From: Crossaster papposus
Taxonomy: Eukaryota; Echinodermata; Asteroidea; Velatida; Solasteridae
Direction of reading: 5' to 3'
DNA: 64,000 nucleotides
Assembly (NCBI GenBank): GCA_037893245.1
Contig: JBAIAA010000509.1
Coordinates: 248,001-312,000, forward strand
Numbering within the stretch: the first letter of the stretch is position 1; each line of letters starts with the position of its first letter. A model generated the notes under the pieces. It saw nothing but the letters and a program-made list of their open reading frames with translations, was not told the DNA's origin and did no database searches. Both the position numbers and the translations under genes were made by a program. Positions 22,601 to 32,099 of this stretch are shown here, in pieces.

Positions 22601-23643
22601 AGCTCAGGAAAACACTGATTACATGTCGCCGTGCTGCCATCTTTTTGTGTGTTGCAGCTTGGGCGATGTTTGCGCATGCGTGCTACACCCATGAGTTAGT
22701 CTTGCATACGCACTGTGGACCTCCGAACAATATAGGTCCACACGATGCGGGAAGAGGTTACGGTTTGTGGACTTGCACACGTCCACAATCTGTTTTTCAG
22801 TTTCCGAAAAAGAGCGCTAGAGGAAAAACGGGTTAGGGTTATATATAGAAAAGATAGAAGGGACAGCTGAGAGGCCCATAATCCAAATTTGAGGGTAAAT
22901 TTGTTTTGGGGAAGCGAGAAAAATGAGTATTTAGTCAAAGTTTGTTAACTACACGAAGACAAAGGAATGTCCACAGTGCGTATGTAAGGTAAAGCTGTGT
23001 GTGCTAGTGCCGCACCCGTGTGCTAGTGCTGCACCCGTGTGCTAGTGCCGCACCCGTGTGCTAGTGCCGCACCCGTGTGCCAGTGCCGCACCCGTGTGCC
23101 AGTGCCGCACCCGTGTGCCAGTGCCGCACCCGTGTGCCAGTGCCGCACCCGCGTGCCAGTGCCACACCCGCGTGCCAGTGCCACACCCGTGTGCTAGTGC
23201 CACACCCGTGTGCTAGTGCCACACCCGTGTGCTAGTGCCACAATTGCATTGTAAAGCGCAGTCTTAGTAGACTAGCCCATTGGTAACCCGTTCGCTAATC
23301 TACTACGCATGCACATTAACCCTGTGCCCGAATACTCGCGTGCGCGCTTGGCAAGCAGCAAAAATATCAGCTGGCACGTGATGATAAATGGACCAGTGAG
23401 AATTTGCCTCGGGTCATGAATATGTATAAGGTATAGCAAACACATTTTCTGCCCAATATACTAAGTCGGTGTTCTCAATAAACATCTTGCTCTCTTCTTG
23501 TCTGACAGACTCTAGAGCTTGACAACATCAAGACTCACCACTGGCTGATAATTGGCTGCAGCGCCGTCACCGGCGAGAATTTACTTCAAGGAATTGACTG
23601 GTTGGTGTCAGATATTGCATCCAGGATTTTTACCATGGACTGA
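16613..23643 (+). CDS. ARL2: ARL2, ADP-ribosylation factor-like GTPase 2 (five exons, complete)
   Basis: Exons 16613-16677, 19358-19468, 20749-20911, 22189-22269 and 23509-23643 join in phase to give 184 residues, the same length as human ARL2. It starts [20 protein letters not shown], the amphipathic N-terminal helix. The GTPase motifs are all present: GLDNAGKT P-loop (23-30), switch I with [14 protein letters not shown] switch II, NKQD specificity motif and CSAVTG. ARL2 regulates tubulin folding with cofactor D and releases lipidated cargo from PDE6D and UNC119 in its GTP state; this comes from the family. Gly2 is present, but vertebrate ARL2 is not myristoylated. Introns are about 2.7, 1.3, 1.3 and 1.2 kb and full of repeats. 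No disabling change is seen. Confidence 0.96.
18298..18457. repeat. Foldback of GACCGGGTTGGGGGATGACC in ARL2 intron 1
   Basis: Outer ends AACAGTGCGA and CACTGTT pair. Inside, GATAATGACCGGGTTGGGGG pairs with copies of GGTCATCCCCCAACCCGGTC. The unit is present on the right side more than once. Confidence 0.7.
19358..19468 (+). CDS. ARL2: ARL2 exon 2 (P-loop and switch I)
   Basis: Codes [18 protein letters not shown] and [17 protein letters not shown]. The acceptor is an A-rich AAAAAAG with a poor pyrimidine tract, chosen because it completes Leu22. The donor is GTGAGT, phase 2. Confidence 0.95.
20021..20366 (+). repeat. AGGTCA-rich repeat in ARL2 intron 2
   Basis: At least eight AGGTCA or near-AGGTCA half-sites in one orientation. 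Two (20023 and 20030) are one base apart, a DR1 arrangement. The spacing of the rest is irregular. It looks like a degenerate repeat; a nuclear-receptor enhancer role is inference only. Confidence 0.6.
20749..20911 (+). CDS. ARL2: ARL2 exon 3 (switch II, WDVGGQ)
   Basis: Codes [20 protein letters not shown] to LHSLLIEE (54 codons after a split Gly). The acceptor is CCTTTCAG and the donor GTATGT. Confidence 0.96.
21958..22143 (+). repeat. Two-copy direct duplication in ARL2 intron 3
   Basis: A unit of about 85 bp, from ACTGATGATTCTA through GCTTGGCTAACCACAG, is present twice in tandem with a few changes, just before exon 4. Confidence 0.85.
22189..22269 (+). CDS. ARL2: ARL2 exon 4 (NKQD motif)
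   Basis: Codes [20 protein letters not shown] and PADDIRQ, 27 codons in phase 0 at both ends. The acceptor is TTCTGCAG and the donor GTAGGT. Confidence 0.96.
22998..23242. repeat. 19-bp minisatellite in ARL2 intron 4
   Basis: About 13 units of GTGCTAGTGCCGCACCCGT, with internal variants GTGCCAGTG and GCCACACCC grouped toward the middle and right. Confidence 0.95.
23509..23643 (+). CDS. ARL2: ARL2 exon 5 (CSAVTG, stop)
   Basis: Codes [20 protein letters not shown] to the C-terminus SRIFTMD, followed by TGA at 23641. The acceptor is TCTGACAG. A TTAA-flanked MITE begins 140 bases after the stop, probably within or beside the 3' UTR. Confidence 0.96.
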   Translation, partial: TLELDNIKTHHWLIIGCSAVTGENLLQGIDWLVSDIASRIFTMD

Positions 23644-23783
23644 TGATGAACCAGCTCGTGATGTTATTCTTCAGAGGGCTGCTTCAAGAGACCACAGTTT
23701 GGGATTGGCAACAGAAATATCTAATATTGAGCAAAACCAGCGGTCATTACAGTGATTACACACATCAAAATAAGAATAGTTAA

Positions 23784-24018
23784 CCAGTTCGCGCCGGATT
23801 ACGTATAGAAACGCACATTTTTTTCCAGATTCAAAACGGATGACGCATAAACACGCCACGAGCAAGGCCGGAAATGTCTGTCAGCAGCGAACAAGGCCAG
23901 AAATGCGTGGGGGTGCTTCCAGGCACTCTTGACCTTAACCCACTTCGGATCGAGTTTCGTTAAAAATAAATCCCGCCCCTCGGCTCGGTGATGTTAAAAT
24001 AATCCCGACGCGAACTGG
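23784..24018 (+). mobile_element. CCAGTTCGCGCC MITE, copy 5, beside the ARL2 3' end
   Basis: 235 bp, TTAA on the left and TTAG on the right. It starts 140 bases after the ARL2 stop codon and so may be transcribed in its 3' UTR. Confidence 0.9.
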
Positions 24019-24234
24019 TTAGGAATTAATTTCGCGGTTACGCTCAGTAAAATCAAATTTAGATTTTTTCTTCTAATCTTTTGCAAAAAATACAAACGAT
24101 TCCCCACTGTAAAATCGGCTATTTTGAACCATAACTCGATACAGCATAGCGCGACTTTACGCTGTTTTCGTGGGAGCAGATCACATATGAATGGAATGTT
24201 CATTATTAAACCATTGCTAGAGGTCACTCTATTG

Positions 24235-24560
24235 TTAAAAGTGTGGATTCGTATCTACGAATCTTTAGTAAAGTATGGATTCGGAACGGTTTTTATCTTG
24301 CCTACATTTTTAACAATTACGAATCTACGGTCATTCATTTCCTCAACCCTAATCCAGAGCTTGATTACATAAGAGCCTTGAGAATCTCCTTTATGTAAAT
24401 TAAGTCTATTGGCCGCGATACATGCATGCCTTTTTCATCTCCACTTAACTGGGTAGTTAATAACAATACTTCCTTCTTTTGACGCAATGGTTTAAGTCAG
24501 AGAATACACTTGTAAGTGTGAATTCGTAATTACGAATCCACACTTTCTCGTGTATTCTCC
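24235..24560. repeat. Inverted GTGGATTCGTAATTACGAATC motifs
   Basis: Short palindromic blocks built on GATTCGTA and TACGAATC occur near 24242, 24285 and 24515. Likely a degraded foldback. Confidence 0.5.
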
Positions 24561-25031
24561 TATAGATAAAAGAAGTTTTACTCGTTTCTATTGGTAGAGA
24601 GTCTGCTGGTTAAAAAAAACATAATATATAACAGGTCTCGCATGAAATTTGTTATTAGATTTCTGGTACTGAAACCAAGGAATCATATAGGCAATGTAAG
24701 CTAGCAAGGCTGACGAAACCTTTTGAGAAGACAAGAAGAAGTTACAGTTTTAGAGGTGGGAGGAGAACCTCAGAAGAATAATCTGGGAGGAAAACCCACA
24801 TGCGGATCAGGGTGGGAATCAAACCTGGGCCACAGTGGTGGAAGGCGAGGAAAGTAACAACAGTACCAACCTGGATTGGACTCCTATGAAACTGGTTCCT
24901 TTTTACCTTTTATTGGTTGAACCCCTCACAAAAAATTCACACTACACTGGTGCAGCTGCGGTCTGCACCAATCTCCATTAAGAGTTTTTCAGTTGTACAT
25001 GTACTTGCGGGAGACACATACATTGAACATA

Positions 25032-26060
25032 AACACCTCACCAAAAGTATGTCCCCCTCTCAACAGTTCATCATAACATCGTCAGGTAAAACATTTTACC
25101 AATCAAACTTAGTTAAAAAAAATCCTATGACTGTTTCCTAAATGTTGTTTGAAAATAAAATATGTCCATAACTTCATGGCTGAATGAGCTCAAATAATGA
25201 ACAAAACTGCCCTTCTCAAAGGTCACAAGTTTATGAATGGCTTCTTATTAATGGAAAAAAACACCTGTGGTTGAATGCAGTTATAAAATACCCACCAAGT
25301 GTACATTACTCTAATCTGTAATCAATTCAGGATCATTCAACCATGCAAATCCCCTTCTTGGCTCAGAGCTTAGCACAGTGAGATGTAAGGTGATCAGTCC
25401 CATTCCTTGTCCCAATACACCTTGCAGTTGACAAGCATAGGCCTACTGATTTTTTTTCGTGTTCTTAAATTAAGCATTATGCCCAGACTGTCTGATCAAG
25501 ACAGGGCCATTGCCATTGGTCTTTTACAGACTAATACCACTGACCTCTACACCTGGACAGATCATTGTCCATATTCTGCTGTGCTAACACTTGAAGTCGG
25601 CGCGAACTGGAAGTGCAACATGGCGGACCCAAGACGTCACTGCTGTGAGCCAATGAAATGTCCAGGTGTAGAGGTCAGTGGATTTACTCTGTACGTTTTG
25701 TATTTATAAACATTATGTACTACGTATCGTACCAACACCTGGACATTTCATTGGCTCACAGAGTCACGTCGTGGGTCCGCCATGTTGCACTTCTCCGCAT
25801 GCCGACTTCAAAATAAAACAATGATGATCTGTCCATGTATAGAGGTCAGTGACTAATACCCCTGTGAAGCAGGTGGCAGATCAACTTTTGTGACTTTTGA
25901 GAAGGGCAGTTTTTGTCATTAATTTGAGCTCATTCAGCCATAAACAACACTTAGGAAACAGTCAAAGGATTATTTCTAACTAAGTTTGATTGGTAAAATG
26001 TTTTAAATGACGATGTTATGACGAATTGTTAAGAGGGGGACTTACTTTTGGTGAGGTGTT
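25032..26060. mobile_element. Large foldback element with about 200-bp arms
   Basis: Ends AACACCTCACCAAAAGTATG and the complement are flanked by TA. Left arm 25032-25235 pairs with right arm 25885-26060 (shared TTGAGAAGGGCAGTTTT and AGTTTGATTGGTAAAA). A hAT-type MITE is inserted in the loop. Confidence 0.85.
25538..25851. mobile_element. hAT-type MITE with 8-bp target duplication
   Basis: 314 bp between direct repeats ACTAATAC (25530-25537, 25852-25859). Ends CACTGACCTCTACACCTGGA and GAGGTCAGTG. A second inner inverted repeat (ACACCTGGACATTTCATTGG) gives a double hairpin. Confidence 0.92.
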
Positions 26061-26220
26061 TAGCTAGATAGGTGTTTTCCAAAACAAAATCGTTAAAAGA
26101 TTTTAAGTTTTGACTTGCCATGACTTTTTTACCAAAAGGTATTCATGAATGGGAATACAAATGTGCTGGGCCATTTTTGTATATTCCCTCGTCTTTGGCA
26201 TCAAGACCCTTTATCAGCAT

Positions 26221-26469
26221 CCAGGGGCTAATTTCATAAAACATGTAAGCACAAAAAGTTGCTTAGCACAAAAATATTTTTGCTCAGTAAAAACAGGTTA
26301 CCAGCCAAAACTCCATGTGCTTTTCATGCTAAGCAAAAACCAGCTGAATATTAGTCACAAACGATATACATCACCTGAATATTATATTTGTAACCTTGTT
26401 TTTTCCCAATGAAGAATTGTTATGCTAAGCAAATGTTTGTGCTAACATGTTTTATGAAATTGGCCCCAG
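26221..26469. mobile_element. CAGGGGCCAATTTCA MITE, copy 2
   Basis: Ends CCAGGGGCTAATTTCATAAA and its near-complement; the same GCTTAGCA-rich interior as the copy at 6381, more diverged. Confidence 0.8.
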
Positions 26470-26725
26470 GTCCCAAGCTAGTTTTTAAGGTACTTTTTTA
26501 AAACTGGCCGAGCACATATTTATTACCTTATTAAGAACATCGTGTACAGGTATTTGATATTTTGACACGTGCTATAGACTGCGCAAGTTACATTCGATAT
26601 TCCTCACAGAAGCTCTATCTGTGGTCATGCATGAAAAGTAACCGTGTCAGTCGGAGCAAACTTGATCATGAAACTTTGGTTTACACCTCTAGTTCTGCTC
26701 AGAACCACAGTTTCTTTTATATTAA

Positions 26726-27114
26726 AGGGATCGTATACGTTTGGTAATTACTCCAAAAATTAATGGCAATAAAAAATTACTTGGTAAGAAGTACAGCAGC
26801 TTTGGATAGCATAATGCATTTTTAGAAACTGTTCACTTCGAAGTACTGCGGTTATGGAAAAAGATATCACTTTTTATGCCCAAAAATGTGAATCTTATCG
26901 AAGCGTTACTGCAGTGACGTTTCTCAGATTGTGTATTCCAAAGCAGATTATTCTTCCTGCGTGGACATAACCGCTCCAGATTTTCGGCAATATCTCCAAA
27001 TCGCTACCACCTTTTGAAATGAAATTTGTACAGGTTAGTTTTATGGTATATACCGATAACTATATAGGATTGAAACAAACAGTGGGTTCCAATTACCAAA
27101 CGTATACGATCCCT
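26726..27114. mobile_element. TTAA-AGGGATCGTATACG MITE, copy 2
   Basis: 389 bp between perfect TTAA duplications (26722-26725, 27115-27118), with near-perfect ends. Confidence 0.93.
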
Positions 27115-28211
27115 TTAAGTCTCTAACTGTGATTAGATTAAGTCTCTAAAGATATACATGTACTCGCAAATCTCTTGAAGTCTTTAAGAAGTCGGTACAA
27201 ACATTTTTAAGTCCCAACATCAAACAAATATTTAAATGTCTGCACTGTCTTTTTCCCAAAATATAAATATCTAGGCAACGACAAAACGATCTTGGGCATG
27301 TGTTTCAAAAAAAGTGTTGTAAAAAAAAATTGTTTTATATATATATGGTTTTTGTTTTTAATTGTAAGCCAACATTTAGCCATTAATAAATGCAAATTCA
27401 CCTGCACGTGCTACTTGGTATATAAAGTTGAAAGTTGTGAAAAATGAATGTTGCAGTTTGTTTGTTTTTAAAACAAATTATTGACCAAGGTATTAAAATT
27501 GGCACACTTGAGCCTTTTTAAGCTATATGCCCTAATAAAATAATACGACCATCTAATTATCAAGCATTTCTGGTCCAAGGTATCAAGTACTTGGTAGTGG
27601 TATCCTCAAATAATCTCCTTGAAAAACTTAAAGTGCTAACAATTAGTCTAGCTGGTCCATGCAATTTAGTAAAGCTATGGGTCCATGGCCCTTGGGTGCG
27701 GGCGTACAGGCTGTAGAGGCTAGTGTGTAGGGCGCTGTATGTGCCGCTGACACGGACGAATCGGAAACATTTTCAGAGAGAATCTGTGAAGATATTTGCG
27801 TCATTTCATTATTTATAGTACACATAGGCCTACATATATTTCTAAATGATCAACGATGTCATCTAAAGGTCACTTATAAAGTAACGCATTATGTTTTCCG
27901 GCCAATTTCTTAAAATGTTTATTCACTTCAAAAAATCGGTCATTAATTTTAGTCTGAATTTAAGAATCGCTCTATACACGCGTCTCATTTTCGCTTCCAG
28001 AGCAATCGATTACATTGTGGTTCAATCACTTAAGTGATCGGGCAAAACCAAGTTTCGGTTATGTCCATTCAGATTTGTTTACAAGACTTTTTTTCGCTTT
28101 TAGAGGGCGATTTCAAACATTGACCATTCTTTGCATAAAGAACCATTCTTATACGCGCTCTTTGCATTACACTAGGTCAACCTCCCCTTCCCATCAAAGC
28201 CACCATAAATA

Positions 28212-28448
28212 TAGACGATGTGCCCTCTGTTACATCTGTATTCAAATGTGCCCGGCAGTATGCGCACGCATCATGTTTTACATAAATTTGGTTAAGAGAT
28301 GACATCAGAGGTAATTCAAAGGCGACCTGACCTGCGACGTCACTTTTTAAGCAAATTTTATGTAAAAAAAAAGATGTGTGCGCATACTGCCGGGCACATT
28401 TGAATACAGATGTAAACACGTGAAGTCACTGATAGGGCACATCGTCTA
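28212..28448. mobile_element. TA-TAGACGATGTGCCCTC MITE, copy 1
   Basis: 237 bp flanked by TA, with arms of about 80 bp including TGCGCACGCATC and TTTTACATAAATTTGGTT. Confidence 0.88.
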
Positions 28449-28621
28449 TAGATCAAGTTATTTGTTTGAGAGGTCATTCAGTGGATGTTCATCAAGAAGT
28501 CTCTGAGGTGTTGTACACATGTCATCTACAACTTTTCGGTTTTTAGCATACGCGTGGCCTTCACGTATAGAAACGTACCTTTGATTGCTCTTGCTGTAGA
28601 TCGATCGATACCAGACTTTAA

Positions 28622-29169
28622 CCTCCACCCGTGACGTCACCCTATTGTCCTACCCCTCCATTATTTTGAACGAATGGAGCGTTGGAGGCGATATCTCTCC
28701 ATTATTTTGGGAAGGTAACGCAAGTGAACAAAGAATAAAGTCACTGAAACTAACCAGTGTAGCGGTTTTCGTTGTGAGAAACCTATGTACTCCAATCCGA
28801 TTTTCCCTTCAATCTTGTTCTATGGTTACACTAACCCATACGAAAATGTGTCGAAGAAAAAGACAAACATTATCGATAGTCGGATTCGAACCACAGACCT
28901 TTCGATCCATAGCTCTCCTCTCTACCAACTATGCTATTGACGAGTTGGTGAAAGAAGCTGTTCTTTATAATTCTTTATAGTTATTTAATGTATATGAGTT
29001 GCCATTGCTCTTTCTCATGAATATTTTAATCACGAACCACCCAGCTCCTGGAAAAAAATTTCACGAACCGCTACACCGGTTAGTATAAAGTGTCTTCTGA
29101 ACAAAGACGCTCCATTCGTGCAAAATAATGGAGCGGTAGGACAATAGGTGGTGACGTCCCAGGTGGAGG
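28622..29169. mobile_element. TTAA-CCTCCACC foldback element
   Basis: 548 bp between TTAA duplications (28618-28621, 29170-29173). Inverted ends CCTCCACCCGTGACGTCACC; arms extend about 60 bp with the CCATTATTTTGAACGAATGG block. A tRNA-like segment lies in the middle. Confidence 0.85.
28870..28945 (-). repeat. tRNA-like segment (pol III boxes), inside the foldback
   Basis: The minus strand has an A-box-like TAGTTGGTAGAG and a B box GGTTCGAATCC at tRNA spacing. Cloverleaf pairing looks incomplete, so this is a SINE piece or tRNA pseudogene. Confidence 0.45.
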
Positions 29170-29176
29170 TTAAGTC

Positions 29177-29280
29177 AGATAATGCCCTCGTTAACGCGCC
29201 ATTCATGGGTAATAATGTCCCTCGGGCTTCGCCCTCGGGACATTATTACCCACGAATGGCGCGTAACTCGGGCATTATCT
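29177..29280. repeat. 104-bp near-perfect hairpin
   Basis: AGATAATGCCCTCGTTAACG pairs with its near-complement ending GGGCATTATCT; the loop is CTTCGC. Directly abuts the TTAA-CCTCCACC element. Confidence 0.92.
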
Positions 29281-29594
29281 ATAACATAATCGGCAGTCTG
29301 CAGTTAGGCTGTGCACCACTCGAGGCATCAATGAGACGGTTTCGATCACGTACAGGTTGATTCAAGTCAAATATCAAATGAGGTTTGGAATTCTGTTTTT
29401 GATGTAATCTGCTATTTTGAATGAAAAAAAAGTACTTTTGTTTCCCTAACGCAAAAATGTATGCTTGCGTAAATGAATGCACGGGTAACGTAATGGCCTA
29501 ATGGCGTCTGTTTCTCAAAACTGAATGCACGGGCAATGAATTCAACTTCTGTTGAATTGAAATGGATTAAAGACGTGCATTCAAAATCAGACAT

Positions 29595-29926
29595 TACTTT
29601 CTTTGTTGTATACTTTTTTAAAATTATTATTTGAATTCTCATTTGATGAAATTGATTACCTCTTTAAAATTGAAAAGATAATCAACAAGTCCAGTCGAAC
29701 AAGCATTGCTAGATTGAATGATCATTGTGCGTCACCTAAAAGAACGACGATATGTTAAATGTATTGAACACATTGCTAAAGGAAGTTGAATGCCTCCTCA
29801 AAACTATTCCATTTTAAACTATTCAAAACTATAAACTTTCAAATTCTGTATTTGAAACACGATACAAACTGGGTGCACTAACATTAAAGTGGCTGCTCAT
29901 TTGCCGAAATTGACGGGGAAAACATA
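29595..29926 (+). mobile_element. Solo 3' end of the IS630/mariner-like transposon family
   Basis: Matches 53850-54177 of the full element in order (AATGATCATT.TGCGTCAC, AACACATTGCTAAAGGAA) and ends TTGCCGAAATTGACGGGGAA then AACATA. Confidence 0.8.
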
Positions 29927-30033
29927 TACTAAAAATTACAATTCAGTCCACAAAAAAATAATAATGAAAACTTAAACAAATGTGAAACATAAAAAATATC
30001 TATAAATATTCCTTCTTTTCCTAAATAGGAATC

Positions 30034-30273
30034 ATGTCGGCAAAGTTCCGGAGCCCATCCCATCTCAACCAGAAATTAAGCATCGCCAGTCAGCCTAATA
30101 GAAAGAGAAGAGCAGAAGGCGTAAACGATTACCATAACAGGAAGCTGCTGTTACTGGAGCGGAAAAGGAGTGAAGCCGAAACCAAGAGAGCGGAGCCTGC
30201 GGAGGTAGGAATTGAAAAGCTGGAGTTGGAGAAGGAAATGCTTTGTCTGCAAATATTGGAATGTTCGATGTAA
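30034..30273 (+). CDS. C-terminal exon of a Harbinger-type MADF/Myb-like partner protein (fragment)
   Basis: Seventy-nine codons follow an acceptor-like CCTAAATAG. The product has a basic stretch (QPNRKRRAEG) followed by a charged coiled coil (YHNRKLLLLERKRSEAETKR, then LEKEMLCLQILE). This is the usual C-terminal layout of the Myb/MADF-like protein that accompanies PIF/Harbinger transposases. No DNA-binding domain exon was found upstream. A HARBI1-like pseudogene follows 1.2 kb away on the other strand, which supports the reading. A decayed host gene is possible. Confidence 0.4.
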   Translation: MSAKFRSPSHLNQKLSIASQPNRKRRAEGVNDYHNRKLLLLERKRSEAETKRAEPAEVGIEKLELEKEMLCLQILECSM

Positions 30274-30656
30274 GATAATGTTCAATTTTGTTTCTAGGTT
30301 TTTGGAGGTTGGTATTGTCACTCAGTACAAAAGGAATGAAAGAGTTTCTCTCACAGCGTGTAACATTATGTTTCCTAGACGACCGTGGGCAAATTAATTG
30401 TTGATTCTTGAAGACCCTGTTTTTTATAAGCCAAAACCTATACAGTTTTCAATTATGACATTCTTAACTTTCTGAGCTTATTTTTGTGAAAAGGAAACCT
30501 GAATATACGCGTCATTCTCAAAATCAATCCAACATAAATTCACGTTTTACAAATTGAAATGCAGATTTGCCAAATTTTTGGTGAAAACCTATATTATTTT
30601 AAAAGGTTATCTGATATCAATGTCGTGATCATGAGTGTCTTTTTTTGTTGGGGGGC

Positions 30657-30681
30657 GGGGGGGGGGGGGGGGGGGGGGGGT
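30657..30681 (+). repeat. Poly-G tract
   Basis: An almost pure G run of about 25 bases followed by TGGGATT. Potential G-quadruplex and a likely slippage site. Confidence 0.9.
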
Positions 30682-30689
30682 GGGATTGC

Positions 30690-30840
30690 TGCTCGGAATT
30701 TTCCTAACGATTATGTGAATTAGCCAAGACGACCTATTCGAAGGTTATGGCGTGGTCTAGGCACGGTGTACCGTTATAGGGGGTGCCCACATCTGCGGTC
30801 TAAGCGCGCCGCATCTACCGCGATTAGGACGTCTTGCAAC
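30690..30840. repeat. Repeat related to the 51427 foldback
   Basis: Shares CTCGGAATTTTCCTAACGAT, GGTTATGGCGTGGTCTA and GATTAGGACGTCTTG with 51640-51755. Confidence 0.6.
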
Positions 30841-30914
30841 TAAGATTAGCATGCTACTTACTTCTAAAAGTAATGACTTGTTATGTGTGGACTACATATT
30901 CTCTGACAAGGTTG

Positions 30915-31225
30915 ACGTTGTCGTGCTATGGTGGTTGGTCCGGCCAGCGAAGCCTGGAGGGTCATTCTTCGGATCATAGGGCCTTTTCGAACTCCCTGGC
31001 TTCGTCTTCGTCTTTGGCTTAAGGCGATTTTTGACTCCCAACTGCAAGATCTCCAGCCACATTCTGACGCCTGTTGTGCTTCAGAAACATTCACTCGAGT
31101 GATGTGAACCCAAAAGTTAGACTATTTCAATTTTCTTCTATTTCTATTTGCTTCTCAGTAATTCGGAATTCGGAGGCGAAGCCAAAGCCAAAGACGAAGC
31201 AACGGTTTCGAAAAGGCCCATAGAG
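30915..31225. repeat. Diverged inverted repeat inside the Harbinger region
   Basis: CTTCGGATCATAGGGCCTTT and GGCTTCGTCTTCGTCTTTGG at 30968-31018 pair with the complementary strings near 31175-31240. Confidence 0.6.
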
Positions 31226-31479
31226 CATCGGATCATCTTCAATGTCCGGGAAGCCTCGACGCCTTACGAGGTTGTAAAGGGCAGCGCGCACACGCACCAA
31301 TCACCCGCTCGTTCTTGACAGCCGTTGTTCTGTGAAATCATAGGAACCACGATTGTTTGGAAACGAAAACTGTCGAGTTGAGACGTGGCACTAATTGACG
31401 TTAACGTTAACGAGTTTTGTTTAAACAAACGATAGCATAATATTAGGCCTTGTATAATTTTGCGTTTATGGAGTACCAT

Positions 31480-32098
31480 CAGTGGATTAAAAAAAAAAAT
31501 TGTAAATAAAATGAATCAACTAACCTATGTACTCCGTTGTAACTTGCTTCAGCACGATGTCTTGGTTGAAGAAACGTTGTGAGGATCAGTTTTGAAGAAT
31601 AACCAGTGTCTACCAACAAAACCTCTACATTTCTTTGTTGTCCTCGTTGCCCCAAAACATTAGATAAGGAACTTTCTCTAAGCACACGGGAGTCGTAGGT
31701 ACTGCCTGGCCATTTGGCATTTAGTTGGGTACACTTATTATCCACAACAGCTTGAGTGGTAGTTTTTCCTGTTGACGTACTTGTTCTTCGCTTCGTGTTC
31801 TCCTTGGGTTTCTCAGATTCGTATCTGTGCACCGTCAATAACTTCACCAATACGCCGGGAAATCCTGCGGCGTTGAAAAAAACCTCTCTGAATATCGAGA
31901 ACATCTGCAGCTAGCTGCTGACCACCTCACAAAATCACCCAACTTTCGTGAAAGACACGAGGACATAGCGTTTATTATTCTAGAGACGGGGGCTGAGAAA
32001 TTCTTATCGTATCCCCTACTGTCCGCTGAAATGTTTCGCACGCGTATAACTGCAACGCTATCAATACCTTGATTTTCGGAGAAATGGCACAACTTCAT
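31480..32098 (-). pseudogene. HARBI1-like (PIF/Harbinger) DDE transposase pseudogene
   Basis: Pieces of the transposase lie in different frames. Near 31840 one frame reads IDGAQIRI, the usual IDGTHIRI with the first catalytic Asp, then YVNRKNYHS. Another frame reads AKWPGSTYDSRVL (second Asp), LLVDTGYSSK and YNGVHR. Frameshifts and a stop separate them. Upstream (32098-31900) is a weak remnant with FFSTPQDFPAYW. Harbinger transposases cut at TWA targets. No autonomous copy remains here. Confidence 0.75.
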
Positions 32099-32099
32099 T

